The translations under genes were made by a program, and so were the position numbers. The notes below the pieces were generated by a model. The model did not search any database and was not told the DNA's origin. It saw only the letters and a list, made by a program, of their open reading frames with translations. This document shows positions 24,162 through 31,147 of a stretch of DNA of 43,857 nt, in pieces. The first letter of the stretch is position 1; each line of letters opens with the position of its first letter. The stretch comes from a virus: IMG/VR virus record IMGVR_UViG_3300020125_000519, positions 1 to 43,857 of that record; one strand, given 5' to 3'.

Positions 24162-24658
24162 ACACCCTTCCTTTTCGAGCAGAGAAACCCTGTGGTCGAC
24201 ATCGGCAGTTTGTGCCGACTGGCCAGCACTGCGAGCTTGGTGCCCCGGGCGCGCTCCTCGCGTAGCTTGCGCACAAACTCGTCCGAGTAATGGGCGTGCG
24301 GATTCTTTTCGCCGGAGGCAACGGGCGGGAGATTGTGGAGGTTCCCTTGCGTCCAACGCCCAGCCTTGATCGATTCCTGGATCGCCTCTCGGCGTGTTCG
24401 CGCGCGAAGGTGCGTCGGCGTCACGCACAATGGATTCCCGCACTTGGATTTGATGTAGCAGTTCGGCGGTATCGGTCCAACGTAGAACGAGAAGGCGTAC
24501 CGTTGCGGAGACGTGCATCGGCGCGGCTTCCAGGTATTGACCACGAACAGGCCGCTCCCATCTTCCTTCTTGGCGCCCAGCCAAACGGTGCAACCCGACT
24601 TCGGATCGGTTCCGAGCTTGCCTTCAAATCGTTGATGCGTGAACAGCTTCTGACTCAC
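24158..24658 (-). CDS. HNH-endonuclease-like protein, first His missing
   Basis: A 166-residue protein whose GTG start at 24658 is fixed by GGAGGAGACC. It follows the pattern of phage HNH homing-type nucleases: CTVWLGAKKEDGSG, RYAFSFYVGPIPPN, then KCGNPLCVTPTHLRARTRREA. The CGNPxCVxPxHL core is intact, but the usual histidine of the first strand (VxHxC) is replaced in IKSKC. The C-terminal part (SDEFVRKLREERARGTKLAVLA) looks like a DNA-binding helix-turn-helix. It could be an inactivated nuclease now used for binding. It overlaps the DUF3268 gene by 35 bases. Confidence 0.75.
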   Translation of the reverse strand: MSQKLFTHQRFEGKLGTDPKSGCTVWLGAKKEDGSGLFVVNTWKPRRCTSPQRYAFSFYVGPIPPNCYIKSKCGNPLCVTPTHLRARTRREAIQESIKAGRWTQGNLHNLPPVASGEKNPHAHYSDEFVRKLREERARGTKLAVLASRHKLPMSTTGFLCSKRKGV

Positions 24659-25064
24659 AGGTCTCCTCCGTGCGTTTTCCAATGTTGCTTAAAATTTCCA
24701 CTGCTCTTTTACAGGTCTCGACGTCGAACATTCCGATGTGGCATTTCTTAACGTCGATGTTCAATTGCCTGGCCAGCCACGCATACCCGGCGCCACGTGC
24801 CCTGCGCTTTGAACAACCTTCTCGCGCAATCTTCATTCGCCAAAGCCGATCAAATTTCTGATGCACCTGCGATTTTGCTTTGCGCAATTCGCCGTTCGCC
24901 AATCGCCCCAACGGCCTCGTGGTGTTCGGATGGCATCCAACGTATGCGTCGCATTTCGGGTACTGCGAACACACCCATGCGGGACCGTAGCTGCGCCCGT
25001 GGTACACAACCGCCGAATCCGTCAGAACAACCTGGCCTCCACAATACGGACATGGCTCGTTCAC
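24624..25064 (-). CDS. Zinc-finger protein, DUF3268-like
   Basis: A 146-residue protein. GTG at 25064 overlaps the stop of the membrane micro-protein as GTGA. It matches the DUF3268 zinc-finger type closely: NEPCPYCGGQVVLTDSAVVYHGRSYG, WVCSQYPKCDAYVGCHPNTTRPLGRLANGELRKAKSQVHQKFDRLW, then GYAWLARQLNI and CHIGMFDVETCKRAVEI. The family is common in phages; its job is unknown but the fold suggests nucleic-acid binding. Confidence 0.85.
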   Translation of the reverse strand: MNEPCPYCGGQVVLTDSAVVYHGRSYGPAWVCSQYPKCDAYVGCHPNTTRPLGRLANGELRKAKSQVHQKFDRLWRMKIAREGCSKRRARGAGYAWLARQLNIDVKKCHIGMFDVETCKRAVEILSNIGKRTEETCESEAVHASTI

Positions 25065-25168
25065 AAATCCCCGTCGTCCTCTTCCCAGCGATGCACGATT
25101 CCCAGATAGGCTTTGACCACCACAAAAATAATCCCGCCACAAAGAACGGCGGCCCCGATCCAGAACAT
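25061..25168 (-). CDS. 35-residue membrane micro-protein
   Basis: A short ORF coupled on both sides: TGATG with the preceding gene and GTGA with the following one. The product starts MFWIGAAVLCGGIIFVVV, a single membrane helix, followed by an amphipathic KAYLGIVHRW and an acidic end (EEDDGDL). Function unknown. Such proteins may act on the host membrane or inhibit a host membrane enzyme. Confidence 0.65.
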   Translation of the reverse strand: MFWIGAAVLCGGIIFVVVKAYLGIVHRWEEDDGDL

Positions 25169-25386
25169 CAGAGGATTTTGTCCATGGACTTCAGCATGTT
25201 GCGGTGCGTGAGAATGCGTTCAATATCGCTCAACGGAATTGGAATCGTTAGCACCGTCTCTCCATCAAAAAGAATTTCCGTACACGGCTCCTGGGGCGAG
25301 CTGTCTGCAATTTTATGTGCTTCGCTTTTTTTGCACCACATAATGCGGTCGAGGTTTACGACGATGTCATCAAACTTCAAGAACAT
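25168..25386 (-). CDS. Small hypothetical protein
   Basis: A 72-residue protein with an AAGGAG site. It opens MFLKFDDIVVNLDRIMWC, continues with strands (CTEILFDGETVLTIPIPL) and ends with helix SDIERILTHRNMLKSM. The pattern is seen in many uncharacterised phage small genes. It overlaps the preceding gene by 17 bases. Confidence 0.7.
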   Translation of the reverse strand: MFLKFDDIVVNLDRIMWCKKSEAHKIADSSPQEPCTEILFDGETVLTIPIPLSDIERILTHRNMLKSMDKIL

Positions 25387-25696
25387 AGACTCTCCTTATT
25401 TTTTGCGCCTGCAACGACAGCGGACCGAACACTTGGTACTCGCCGGCCTGCATCCACCCGCAGATGGGATCGTGTTCCGTGGCCGTCCAGCCTTCGAGAA
25501 TCACGGCGGTGTCTTTCTTGCTTCCGTTTTTAAAACTGTAATCCCACATCAGGTCGTCGGTTCGCAAAATCTTGTGGTCGTGGTAACGCACCGTCCACCG
25601 GCGGCCGCCGAACCCTTTCCAGTTTGAGGGCTTGTTGGGATCCACTTTATCGGGCGCCATGTACCGCAGGCCGTTTACGATTATTTCCTGGTGCAT
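25370..25696 (-). CDS. Hypothetical protein
   Basis: A 108-residue beta-rich protein beginning MHQEIIVNGLRYMAPD, with a central WKGFGGRRWTVRYHDHKILRTDDLMWDY and a later IPxCGWMQAGEY-like turn (DPICGWMQAGEYQVF). The many Trp and Tyr suggest a compact ligand-binding domain. TAATG couples it to the preceding exported protein. No family recognised. Confidence 0.68.
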   Translation of the reverse strand: MHQEIIVNGLRYMAPDKVDPNKPSNWKGFGGRRWTVRYHDHKILRTDDLMWDYSFKNGSKKDTAVILEGWTATEHDPICGWMQAGEYQVFGPLSLQAQKIRRVYVLEV

Positions 25697-26079
25697 TATT
25701 CAGCGACCTCCTCGAATGCGTAAACCGTCCGCTTAAATCCCATGACGTTGGTGAACGTGTAAAACCCGCTCTTGGCCACCCACTTGGCGCGGCGTCGGCT
25801 AAGATCAGTTGATTGATCGTATTCGACTTTCGTCTTCAAAAACGCTGTGGCTCCAACCAGATGCGTGTTGCTCATAAGGTGCGGGTTGACGCCGATGAGG
25901 TAACCGCCCTCCACTTTTTGGTTTACGATCATGGCGTTCAGGCGCACCTCCTGGCCGTCCTCCGGCACGACGTGGAGCTGTTCCGCATTGGGGTCGATGA
26001 ACACCGCCACCAAATCGATGGCGAACGCCGGCGCCGCAACCGCCAGCAACAACGCGATCGCGATTACCCGCCGAAGCAT
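25696..26079 (-). CDS. Small exported protein
   Basis: A 127-residue protein; start at 26079 gives a textbook signal peptide, MLRRVIAIALLLAVAAPAFA, cleaved before IDLV. The mature part (about 107 residues) is beta-rich with FIDPNAEQLHVVPEDGQEVRLNAMIVNQ and a C-terminal FKRTVYAFEEV. The start lies 16 bases inside the preceding gene. It is the only exported protein in the small-gene block, so it may act on the host envelope early, for example against superinfection. This is inference. Confidence 0.7.
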   Translation of the reverse strand: MLRRVIAIALLLAVAAPAFAIDLVAVFIDPNAEQLHVVPEDGQEVRLNAMIVNQKVEGGYLIGVNPHLMSNTHLVGATAFLKTKVEYDQSTDLSRRRAKWVAKSGFYTFTNVMGFKRTVYAFEEVAE

Positions 26080-26504
26080 ACACGTCCATCCTTGACCCAC
26101 TGTTCGTAGGTCGGGGTTTTGGGAATCTTTATGTTCTGTGCGGTGAGCTGATCGGCTCCCACGTTGCCGTGATAGGGCAACGCTGGGTGATTGCTTGAGG
26201 TAATGAAGTACGAGGCGGTGGCGGGAATTTCCTCGTAGGGATCGGTGTAATAAGCGAATTGAACCTTGACCCTGATTGGATCCATAACCATCTCCCAATC
26301 GCGCTCGCCGTCCATCTCGGCGCCCTGTACGAAGGTGCGACTGAGTTTGGCAGCTACAGCGACTGCGCGACCAGCCAGGATAATCGAGTGTTCCTCGGCG
26401 GTCAACGTCCGGCCTTGCCGACGTGCGCGTTCAATGAGAATGCCGTTGCGGTGTAATGCGGTTTCGATCGATAATGAATGGTCGTCGTTGTTGAAAACGT
26501 TCAT
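26064..26504 (-). CDS. Hypothetical protein
   Basis: A 146-residue protein, start at 26504 by a GAGGAGG site and an ATGA overlap. The helical first half contains ALHRNGILIERARRQGRTLTAEEHSIILAGRAVAVAAKLS; the second half has QFAYYTDPYEEIPATASYF and a C-terminal PTYEQWVKDGR. No family recognised. Confidence 0.68.
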   Translation of the reverse strand: MNVFNNDDHSLSIETALHRNGILIERARRQGRTLTAEEHSIILAGRAVAVAAKLSRTFVQGAEMDGERDWEMVMDPIRVKVQFAYYTDPYEEIPATASYFITSSNHPALPYHGNVGADQLTAQNIKIPKTPTYEQWVKDGRVCFGG

Positions 26505-26614
26505 AGGAAAACCTCCTCGCGGTCTTTGCCGAAGGCTTGGTACCAGGCCAAGGCCATCCAGCTCTGAAGTAAGAATGGGTGTGGCGCAACGTCCAGGGCT
26601 TGCAGATAGTTCAT
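26501..26614 (-). CDS. 37-residue micro-protein
   Basis: A short ORF joined by ATGA to both neighbours, which strongly suggests translation. The product (MNYLQALDVAPHPFLLQ, then SWMALAWYQAFG and a charged end) is a hydrophobic, Trp-rich helix, probably amphipathic. Function unknown. The ribosome site of the next gene lies in its last codons. Confidence 0.6.
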   Translation of the reverse strand: MNYLQALDVAPHPFLLQSWMALAWYQAFGKDREEVFL

Positions 26615-26799
26615 ACCTTTCGCCCATTGATCACATTCCAGGCGTCGTTGCAGAGGCGTACAAATTCGCTGCGCTCGAAGTCAGTCAGGCCTTTCACGTT
26701 GACCATGTGGAATTGGGCGTCGGTCAGGTGTTCGGCGATTTTGCGAACGGGGCGAATCTCTTCTTCTTTTTCGATATCAAATGGGATTCCCTGGCTCAT
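26611..26799 (-). CDS. Small hypothetical protein
   Basis: A 62-residue protein, ATGA-coupled to the preceding gene. It has an acidic N-terminus (DIEKEEEIRPVRKIAEHL) and a helical end FERSEFVRLCNDAWNVI. No family recognised. Confidence 0.65.
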   Translation of the reverse strand: MSQGIPFDIEKEEEIRPVRKIAEHLTDAQFHMVNVKGLTDFERSEFVRLCNDAWNVINGRKV

Positions 26800-26981
26800 A
26801 TAGAAACCCCCGTGAGGTGGCGCATAACTTCTTGGTCTACGTCGAAGGTGGCGGTGAGGCGGGTTGCGTTTTTGTGGTGGTCGGCGACCTCGTCGATGGC
26901 TCGTTCTCGGTATAGGTCGCGTTCGATTTGCAGGCGTCGGATTTGGGCTTTGTACTCAGCGGCTAGGTTTATCTTTTCCAT
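26796..26981 (-). CDS. Small charged helical protein
   Basis: A 61-residue protein that opens the small-gene operon. It starts right after GGAGGAGACC. The first half is a charged helix (AAEYKAQIRRLQIERDLYRERAIDEV) that could form a coiled coil. It is the first gene after the promoter at 27014..27043. Confidence 0.68.
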   Translation of the reverse strand: MEKINLAAEYKAQIRRLQIERDLYRERAIDEVADHHKNATRLTATFDVDQEVMRHLTGVSI

Positions 26982-27013
26982 GGTCTCCTCCTTGGAATGC
27001 GTCTCTTTCCTAC

Positions 27014-27043
27014 ACTATAAGGTTAGCCTGTGTGGTACCACAA
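27014..27043 (-). promoter_or_regulatory. Promoter with palindromic operator before small-gene operon
   Basis: In the 106-base gap after the helicase loader, the minus strand has TTGTGG, 18 bases, TATAGT, a fair sigma70-type promoter. A perfect 12-bp palindrome, TGTGGTACCACA (27031..27042), covers the -35 region and looks like an operator. Its core TGGTACCA occurs again before the recombination operon at 35496..35503. The transcript would begin near 27007 and feed the genes from 26981 downward. Confidence 0.6.
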
Positions 27044-27087
27044 AGCAAGTTTATCTGCATTCGTTTACAACCACATTCGAGGCGTGT

Positions 27088-27906
27088 TTACGCTAACCTT
27101 CGGTCTTGGCCGGATATCTTAACGATACGGCACATCTTACGGAGCCGGCTGGGTATGGCGTCCTCGGCGATTTTCAGCGCGAAATCTGCGAGCGAATAGT
27201 TCGACGTGATAATCAGCCCCTTACGGTAATTGTCGGCGCGCATATCCAAAACCTCCTGCAGTACTTGCAGGGCAAATTCCGTCTCGCGCCCAATGCCCAG
27301 CTCGTCAATCAACAGCACATCCGCGGTCGCCAGCTCCTTCAACCGCGCGTCCTGAACGGTCGCCTCTTTCACGCGCAGGTACCGCGAAAGCTGGGACGGT
27401 TTCATGGCGATGGCGGTCTTCCCAAACCCAACGGCGGCGCGAACCATGGCTGAGGCCAGGTGCGTCTTTCCAACGCCACACGGGCCCCAGAGATACACAT
27501 CCTCTTTGCCGGTGAAGCAATCGGCCAATTCCCACGCCTCTCGGTTTTGGTCGTCGGCTTTGAAATTGTCCAGCCGGTACTCGCGCGCTGGACGCTCACC
27601 GCCGAATATTTTTGTGAGCTTCTCAACCAGAACGGCCTCGTTGCGCAACGGATCAAACACGATTAGCGGAGCGGGGCGCCGTTTAAGTTCACAAGGTTCA
27701 CAACGTTCATTGAACATCCAGCCGGCCTCTTGGTACACCTTGCCTTGAAACTCCGCGCGCTCAACACGGGTGCCCTCAAGCACAATCCGGCAATCCGAGC
27801 ATTTGTACTCAGGAGACGTCTGAATATTTCCCAGGCACGTATCGCTTTGCGGAAGGCTGTCCAGGATGATCACCATTCCGTGCGCTGCCGTTTTCATTTC
27901 GCCCAT
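27088..27906 (-). CDS. DnaC-like helicase loader (AAA+ ATPase)
   Basis: A 272-residue protein. The start at 27906 has a strong GGAGGAGG site, although the frame is open further upstream. The N-terminal part has two CxxC pairs (Cys36/39 and Cys69/72), a zinc ribbon. The AAA+ domain has Walker A GPCGVGKT (residues about 141 to 148), Walker B LLIDELG (about 198 to 204), a sensor ITSNYS and an SRL arginine-finger segment. Such proteins load the host replicative helicase on phage DNA. The gene overlaps the initiator-like gene by 98 bases, unusually long. Confidence 0.87.
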   Translation of the reverse strand: MGEMKTAAHGMVIILDSLPQSDTCLGNIQTSPEYKCSDCRIVLEGTRVERAEFQGKVYQEAGWMFNERCEPCELKRRPAPLIVFDPLRNEAVLVEKLTKIFGGERPAREYRLDNFKADDQNREAWELADCFTGKEDVYLWGPCGVGKTHLASAMVRAAVGFGKTAIAMKPSQLSRYLRVKEATVQDARLKELATADVLLIDELGIGRETEFALQVLQEVLDMRADNYRKGLIITSNYSLADFALKIAEDAIPSRLRKMCRIVKISGQDRRLA

Positions 27907-28519
27907 TGAAACCTCCTCCCCGATTCTGCTGACGCTCAAGCCACGATGCCAAAAACTTCGGCATTCCGCGAGCGGTCTTCTTGCGAGTCGGATTATTTTC
28001 GATCCAGAAAAGTGCCTTTTTGCATTCAGCGAGAGCATCTAAACCTGGATATAACTCTTTGAATTTTAACAGCATCTCTTCTCGTAGTTCCCAGGTCTTG
28101 GTTTCTCCAGAGACAGGAAACAACAACACAACAACAGAAGTAACTGATTGCTCGGAGCCCGACGTTTGTCGGACGATTGTCGGACGTTCGTCGGCTCTGC
28201 GCTTGATTTTCAGCCGCACGGGGTCAGACATCCATTCATTCCAGTCATGCACAACAAGATTCCCTTCAATCCTCTTGCAGAATCCGGCTTTCTCCAGAGC
28301 TAATACGATCGCCTTTGGGTCTCCCCGCCAATCCAACGCGTGAGCCAACGAGGCATCGCTTACGTCCCTGAGTACACCAGATGGGAATCTTTCAGCACAC
28401 CAATACCAGAGCAGGTGGAGGTGATAAAAACCAATCGGACGGATAACTTTGAGGGTGGTTAGGAAGTCAAAAAACTTCGGGTTGGTCAACAAACCAGAAT
28501 CAGAATTTATCCGCGTCAC
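27809..28519 (-). CDS. Replication initiator-like protein
   Basis: A 236-residue protein starting at GTG with the GGAGGAGACC element. Residues 1 to about 105 have the look of phage replisome organisers: TNPKFFDFLTTLKVIRPIGFYHLHLLWYWCAE, then DWRGDPKAIVLALEKAGFCKRIEGNLVVHDWNEW, a winged-helix layout. The C-terminal part has a helical domain (LREEMLLKFKELYPG, FLASWLERQQN) and a basic Gly/Asn-rich tail. Next to a DnaC-like loader it probably acts as the origin-binding initiator. The origin may lie in this gene or in the leader before it. Confidence 0.75.
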   Translation of the reverse strand: MTRINSDSGLLTNPKFFDFLTTLKVIRPIGFYHLHLLWYWCAERFPSGVLRDVSDASLAHALDWRGDPKAIVLALEKAGFCKRIEGNLVVHDWNEWMSDPVRLKIKRRADERPTIVRQTSGSEQSVTSVVVLLFPVSGETKTWELREEMLLKFKELYPGLDALAECKKALFWIENNPTRKKTARGMPKFLASWLERQQNRGGGFNGRNENGSARNGDHPGQPSAKRYVPGKYSDVS

Positions 28520-28624
28520 TTAATTGGTCTCCTCCAAAAATGGGTCGCAGGCCGTTTCCTTCAGCGCGTACTTTTCGGATCGTCACCCTACTTTAGTCCA
28601 GGGATCCGTACTCCGGCCTTTGAC

Positions 28625-28720
28625 CTAAAACAAAAAAAATCCGACCCCTGATGGTTTATCGCTACGATAGACCGGGAATCGGATTTTTTGCCCCTTGCGA
28701 GGCGAAATCTGATTTGGCAT
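28625..28720 (-). CDS. Possible 31-residue leader peptide
   Basis: In the leader before the initiator gene, an ORF opens with ATG at 28720, about eleven bases after the predicted transcript start, and ends with TAG at 28625, just past the terminator T-run. It would read MPNQISPRKGQKIRF and onward. There is no convincing ribosome site. It covers both arms of the terminator, so translation would affect folding. I report it as a possibility only. Confidence 0.3.
   Translation of the reverse strand: MPNQISPRKGQKIRFPVYRSDKPSGVGFFLF
28632..28689 (-). terminator. Terminator in replication leader, likely bidirectional
   Basis: On the minus strand AAAAAATCCGA (28689..28679) pairs with TCGGATTTTTT, and the arm runs on to eight T. 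Short C-rich and G-rich stretches extend the stem. A T-run also exists on the plus strand, so it can work in both directions. The loop contains the 12-base segment 28660..28671 that is perfectly complementary to 28720..28731 upstream, so the terminator competes with another helix. Confidence 0.7.
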
Positions 28721-28731
28721 CTATCGTAGCG
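28660..28731 (-). promoter_or_regulatory. 12-bp inverted repeat: antiterminator candidate
   Basis: The 12-base arms CGCTACGATAGA (28731..28720) and TCTATCGTAGCG (28671..28660) are perfectly complementary. Their pairing would enclose the 5' arm of the terminator and leave the 3' arm outside, so the two helices cross and exclude each other (or make a pseudoknot). Between them a GCCTC-GCAA-GGGGC hairpin with a GNRA loop can form. Confidence 0.65.
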
Positions 28732-28737
28732 GATTGT

Positions 28738-28766
28738 TTTATACCAAAGTCACCCTTTGGTTGCAA
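28738..28766 (-). promoter_or_regulatory. Strong sigma70-type promoter for replication genes
   Basis: The minus strand has TTGCAA at 28766..28761, a 17-base spacer and TATAAA at 28743..28738. The spacer is an inverted repeat, CCAAAG-GGTGA-CTTTGG, so a repressor could bind between the boxes. The promoter overlaps the last codons of the adenine methyltransferase gene. Transcription would start near 28731, at the first base of the antiterminator arm. Confidence 0.75.
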
Positions 28767-29943
28767 CCAATTGGAAATTATTTTTCATGCGCTCAATGAT
28801 GACGTCGCAGTACCCAGGGTCGAGTTCCATGAGACACGCCTTGCGCTTGAGCGTTTCGGCCGCCACCATCGTCGTGCCAGAGCCACCAAATAGATCGACG
28901 ACCAAGTCGCCAGCTTTGGAGCTGTTCTTGATGGCGCGCACCACAAGATCCACAGGTTTCATCGTCGGGTGGAGGCTGTTGGCCGCCGGCTTCTTCTCTT
29001 CCCATAGAGTGGACTGGCTCTTGTCGCCATACCATTGGTCGCTCTGGCCTTTGACCGACGCATAGAAGATCGGCTCGTGCTGGAATTTGTACCGACCGAA
29101 CCCCCAAGCGAATGTGTTCTTGGCCCAGATGATTTGGCAGCGGATCGCAAATCCAGCGGCCTCCATGGCGTTTTGAAACTCGCGCTGGAAGGAGCTGGGG
29201 TGGCACACGTACAGACTGGCGCCGTCTTTCATGACGTCACGATAGGAGCTGAAAATTTGGTTTAGGAACTCCGTGAATTCCTCGACGTCCATTTTGTCGT
29301 TTTTAATCTTGAGCTTCTTGTCGGTGTACCCTTCGTAATCCACGTTGTAGGGTGGGTCGGTAAAAACCAGGTCAGCGTGGGCGTCGCCCATTAGCTTGGA
29401 GCGGTGGGTGGCGTTGTTAATGTCTCCGCATACCAGAAGGTGGTCTCCGATGCGCCATACGTCGCCCAGCTTCGTTATGGGCTTCTTGGGACGGTCTGGC
29501 ACCTCATCGAGCTTGTCGTCCAACGTGGAGGCCGCTTCGTCGATGATCTGGGACAGCTCCGTTTCCGAGAAACCGGTTAAGGCCAGCTCCTCCGACGTCA
29601 CCGAAAGCGACAGCGAATGGATCAGCTCGCCCAGCGCCTCCTCTTCCCAATCGCCCTGCACGCGGTTCAAGGCAATGTTCAAAATCTTCTCGCGCTTTGG
29701 ATCCTTGATGGACACCGCAGACACCTGGACTTCCTTCCACCCCATGTCCTTGATGACCTTCAAACGCTGGTGGCCGCCTACCAGGACGCCGTTGTGTTCG
29801 TTCCACACCAACGGGTCGACCAGCCCAAACTCCTCGATCGATCGTTTGATCTTCTCGTATTCGGCGTCGCCTGGTTGCAGGTCTTTCCGGGGGTTGTACT
29901 TGGCGGGTTTTATTTTGGAAATGGGGATGGTTCTAATTTTCAA
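28750..29943 (-). CDS. ParB-domain DNA adenine methyltransferase
   Basis: A 397-residue fusion protein starting at TTG 29943, with GGAG seven bases upstream. Residues 1 to about 100 form a ParB/Srx-like domain (ISKIKPAKYNPRK, IEEFGLVDPLVWNEHNGVLVGGHQRLKV). The methyltransferase follows: DPPY at 196 to 199 and, after it, HPTMKPVDLVVRAIKNSS and DLFGGSGTTMVAAE. Catalytic DPPY before the FxGxG loop is the beta class; DPPY fits N6-adenine. There is no partner nuclease gene, so it probably protects phage DNA or changes its regulation. It overlaps the cytosine methyltransferase gene by eleven bases. Confidence 0.9.
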   Translation of the reverse strand: MKIRTIPISKIKPAKYNPRKDLQPGDAEYEKIKRSIEEFGLVDPLVWNEHNGVLVGGHQRLKVIKDMGWKEVQVSAVSIKDPKREKILNIALNRVQGDWEEEALGELIHSLSLSVTSEELALTGFSETELSQIIDEAASTLDDKLDEVPDRPKKPITKLGDVWRIGDHLLVCGDINNATHRSKLMGDAHADLVFTDPPYNVDYEGYTDKKLKIKNDKMDVEEFTEFLNQIFSSYRDVMKDGASLYVCHPSSFQREFQNAMEAAGFAIRCQIIWAKNTFAWGFGRYKFQHEPIFYASVKGQSDQWYGDKSQSTLWEEKKPAANSLHPTMKPVDLVVRAIKNSSKAGDLVVDLFGGSGTTMVAAETLKRKACLMELDPGYCDVIIERMKNNFQLVATKG

Positions 29944-31147
29944 TGTGGTTCTCCGAGTTTAAAATCATGAGGCCGATTTCTTTCGCGACTTGCGGGACGA
30001 CGGCGTTTCCGAGGCACTTAAGACGGTCCACCCGAGAGGGAACCCCATTAGCCACTCGACCCACGTCGGGTTCAATTGCCCACCAATCTGGTCGTTCAAG
30101 TTCTGCGAGCGATCTGGATCCTCGAACCTCGCCTGCTGTCCCGTCCGAAAGTCCCTGGCCTGTGGGGTCGAAAACTTCGCCACCGATTCCAGACTTGGTG
30201 ATTTCCTTCGACGCTCCGATGGGCAATCGCCCCTTTGCTTTGCCTTTGGTGTGGGGAACATCATCTTCACCGTTTCGGTTGCTGACCCGCCCCGTGTTGA
30301 TCTGGGGGTCGGCCACAGGTTGTGCGTCGCCATGGCGCCCAGCGACGGCGCCCCTGACTTGCTTCCGTAGCCTCCCTTGTGTTCGGATGCCCTTGGCGTT
30401 GGCAACAACCCCTTCTGGCGTGCGTTTAGCTGGTCGTTGAGGTTCAGGGGCATCCCCCTGCGGATTCGGCTTTCCAGGTTGGCTTTGGATCGTGGTCCCC
30501 GTTCCATGTTGGCGTCGGGCGTTCGCCACATCTCCTTCCCGCGGACGACCTGATCCCGAAGGTTGGCGAAGTGCTTGCGCCCCTTCCTGGTCACCGTCCG
30601 TTCCTTCTCGATGGCCTTGTCCGTTTTGGGAGCTATCCCGTCCAGGGTGTTGGGTGTGGCCCAGAATGAAGACTCGGCGTCGGAGGTGCGGGGCGCCCAC
30701 TCCGGCAGCAGAAAGCACTCCCCATTCCGCATCGTACCCCGCTGAGGCCAGGTCTCGGAGGATATTTCCAAAGAACCGTCCAGCATCGCTTGACAATAAC
30801 CCTGGGACGTTTTCAGCCAAGACCCATCGGGGGCGAGTTTCGCAAACGAGTCGAAACATTTCACCCCAAAGAGTCGATCGCTTTCCGTCGAGTCCGGCTC
30901 TGGCACCAGCCAAACTGACATCCTGGCAGGGGAATCCTCCGCAGATAACATCGACTCGTTCAGGTCGAACAACGTCTCTGATGTCGGAATATCGGGTGAC
31001 GGTTGGCCAGTGTTTTTTGAGGACTCGCGACGCATAAGGGTCAAATTCAATTTGCCATTTGGTTTCAAATCCGCCAGTAAATTCCAGGCCAAGCTCAAGC
31101 CCTCCGATCCCGCTGAAGCAAGATCCGACCGTGAGTTTGTTACGCAC
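29933..31147 (-). CDS. DNA cytosine-5 methyltransferase
   Basis: A 404-residue enzyme starting at GTG 31147, with GGAGGAG upstream. Motif I is FSGIGGLELGLE (11 to 22), the catalytic motif IV is GGFPCQDVS with Cys74, motif VI ENVPG (112 to 116), motif VIII near HLRRRVF (154 to 160), and motif X GNAVVP near the end. Between VIII and IX lies a low-complexity target-recognition region of about 170 residues with repeated VANA, VADP and similar phrases. It probably protects the genome from host restriction. An almost equally long ORF overlaps it in another frame. Confidence 0.92.
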   Translation of the reverse strand: MRNKLTVGSCFSGIGGLELGLEFTGGFETKWQIEFDPYASRVLKKHWPTVTRYSDIRDVVRPERVDVICGGFPCQDVSLAGARAGLDGKRSTLWGEMFRLVCETRPRWVLAENVPGLLSSDAGRFFGNILRDLASAGYDAEWGVLSAAGVGAPHLRRRVFILGHTQHPGRDSSQNGQGHREGTDGDQEGAQALRQPSGSGRPREGDVANARRQHGTGTTIQSQPGKPNPQGDAPEPQRPAKRTPEGVVANAKGIRTQGRLRKQVRGAVAGRHGDAQPVADPQINTGRVSNRNGEDDVPHTKGKAKGRLPIGASKEITKSGIGGEVFDPTGQGLSDGTAGEVRGSRSLAELERPDWWAIEPDVGRVANGVPSRVDRLKCLGNAVVPQVAKEIGLMILNSENHIEN

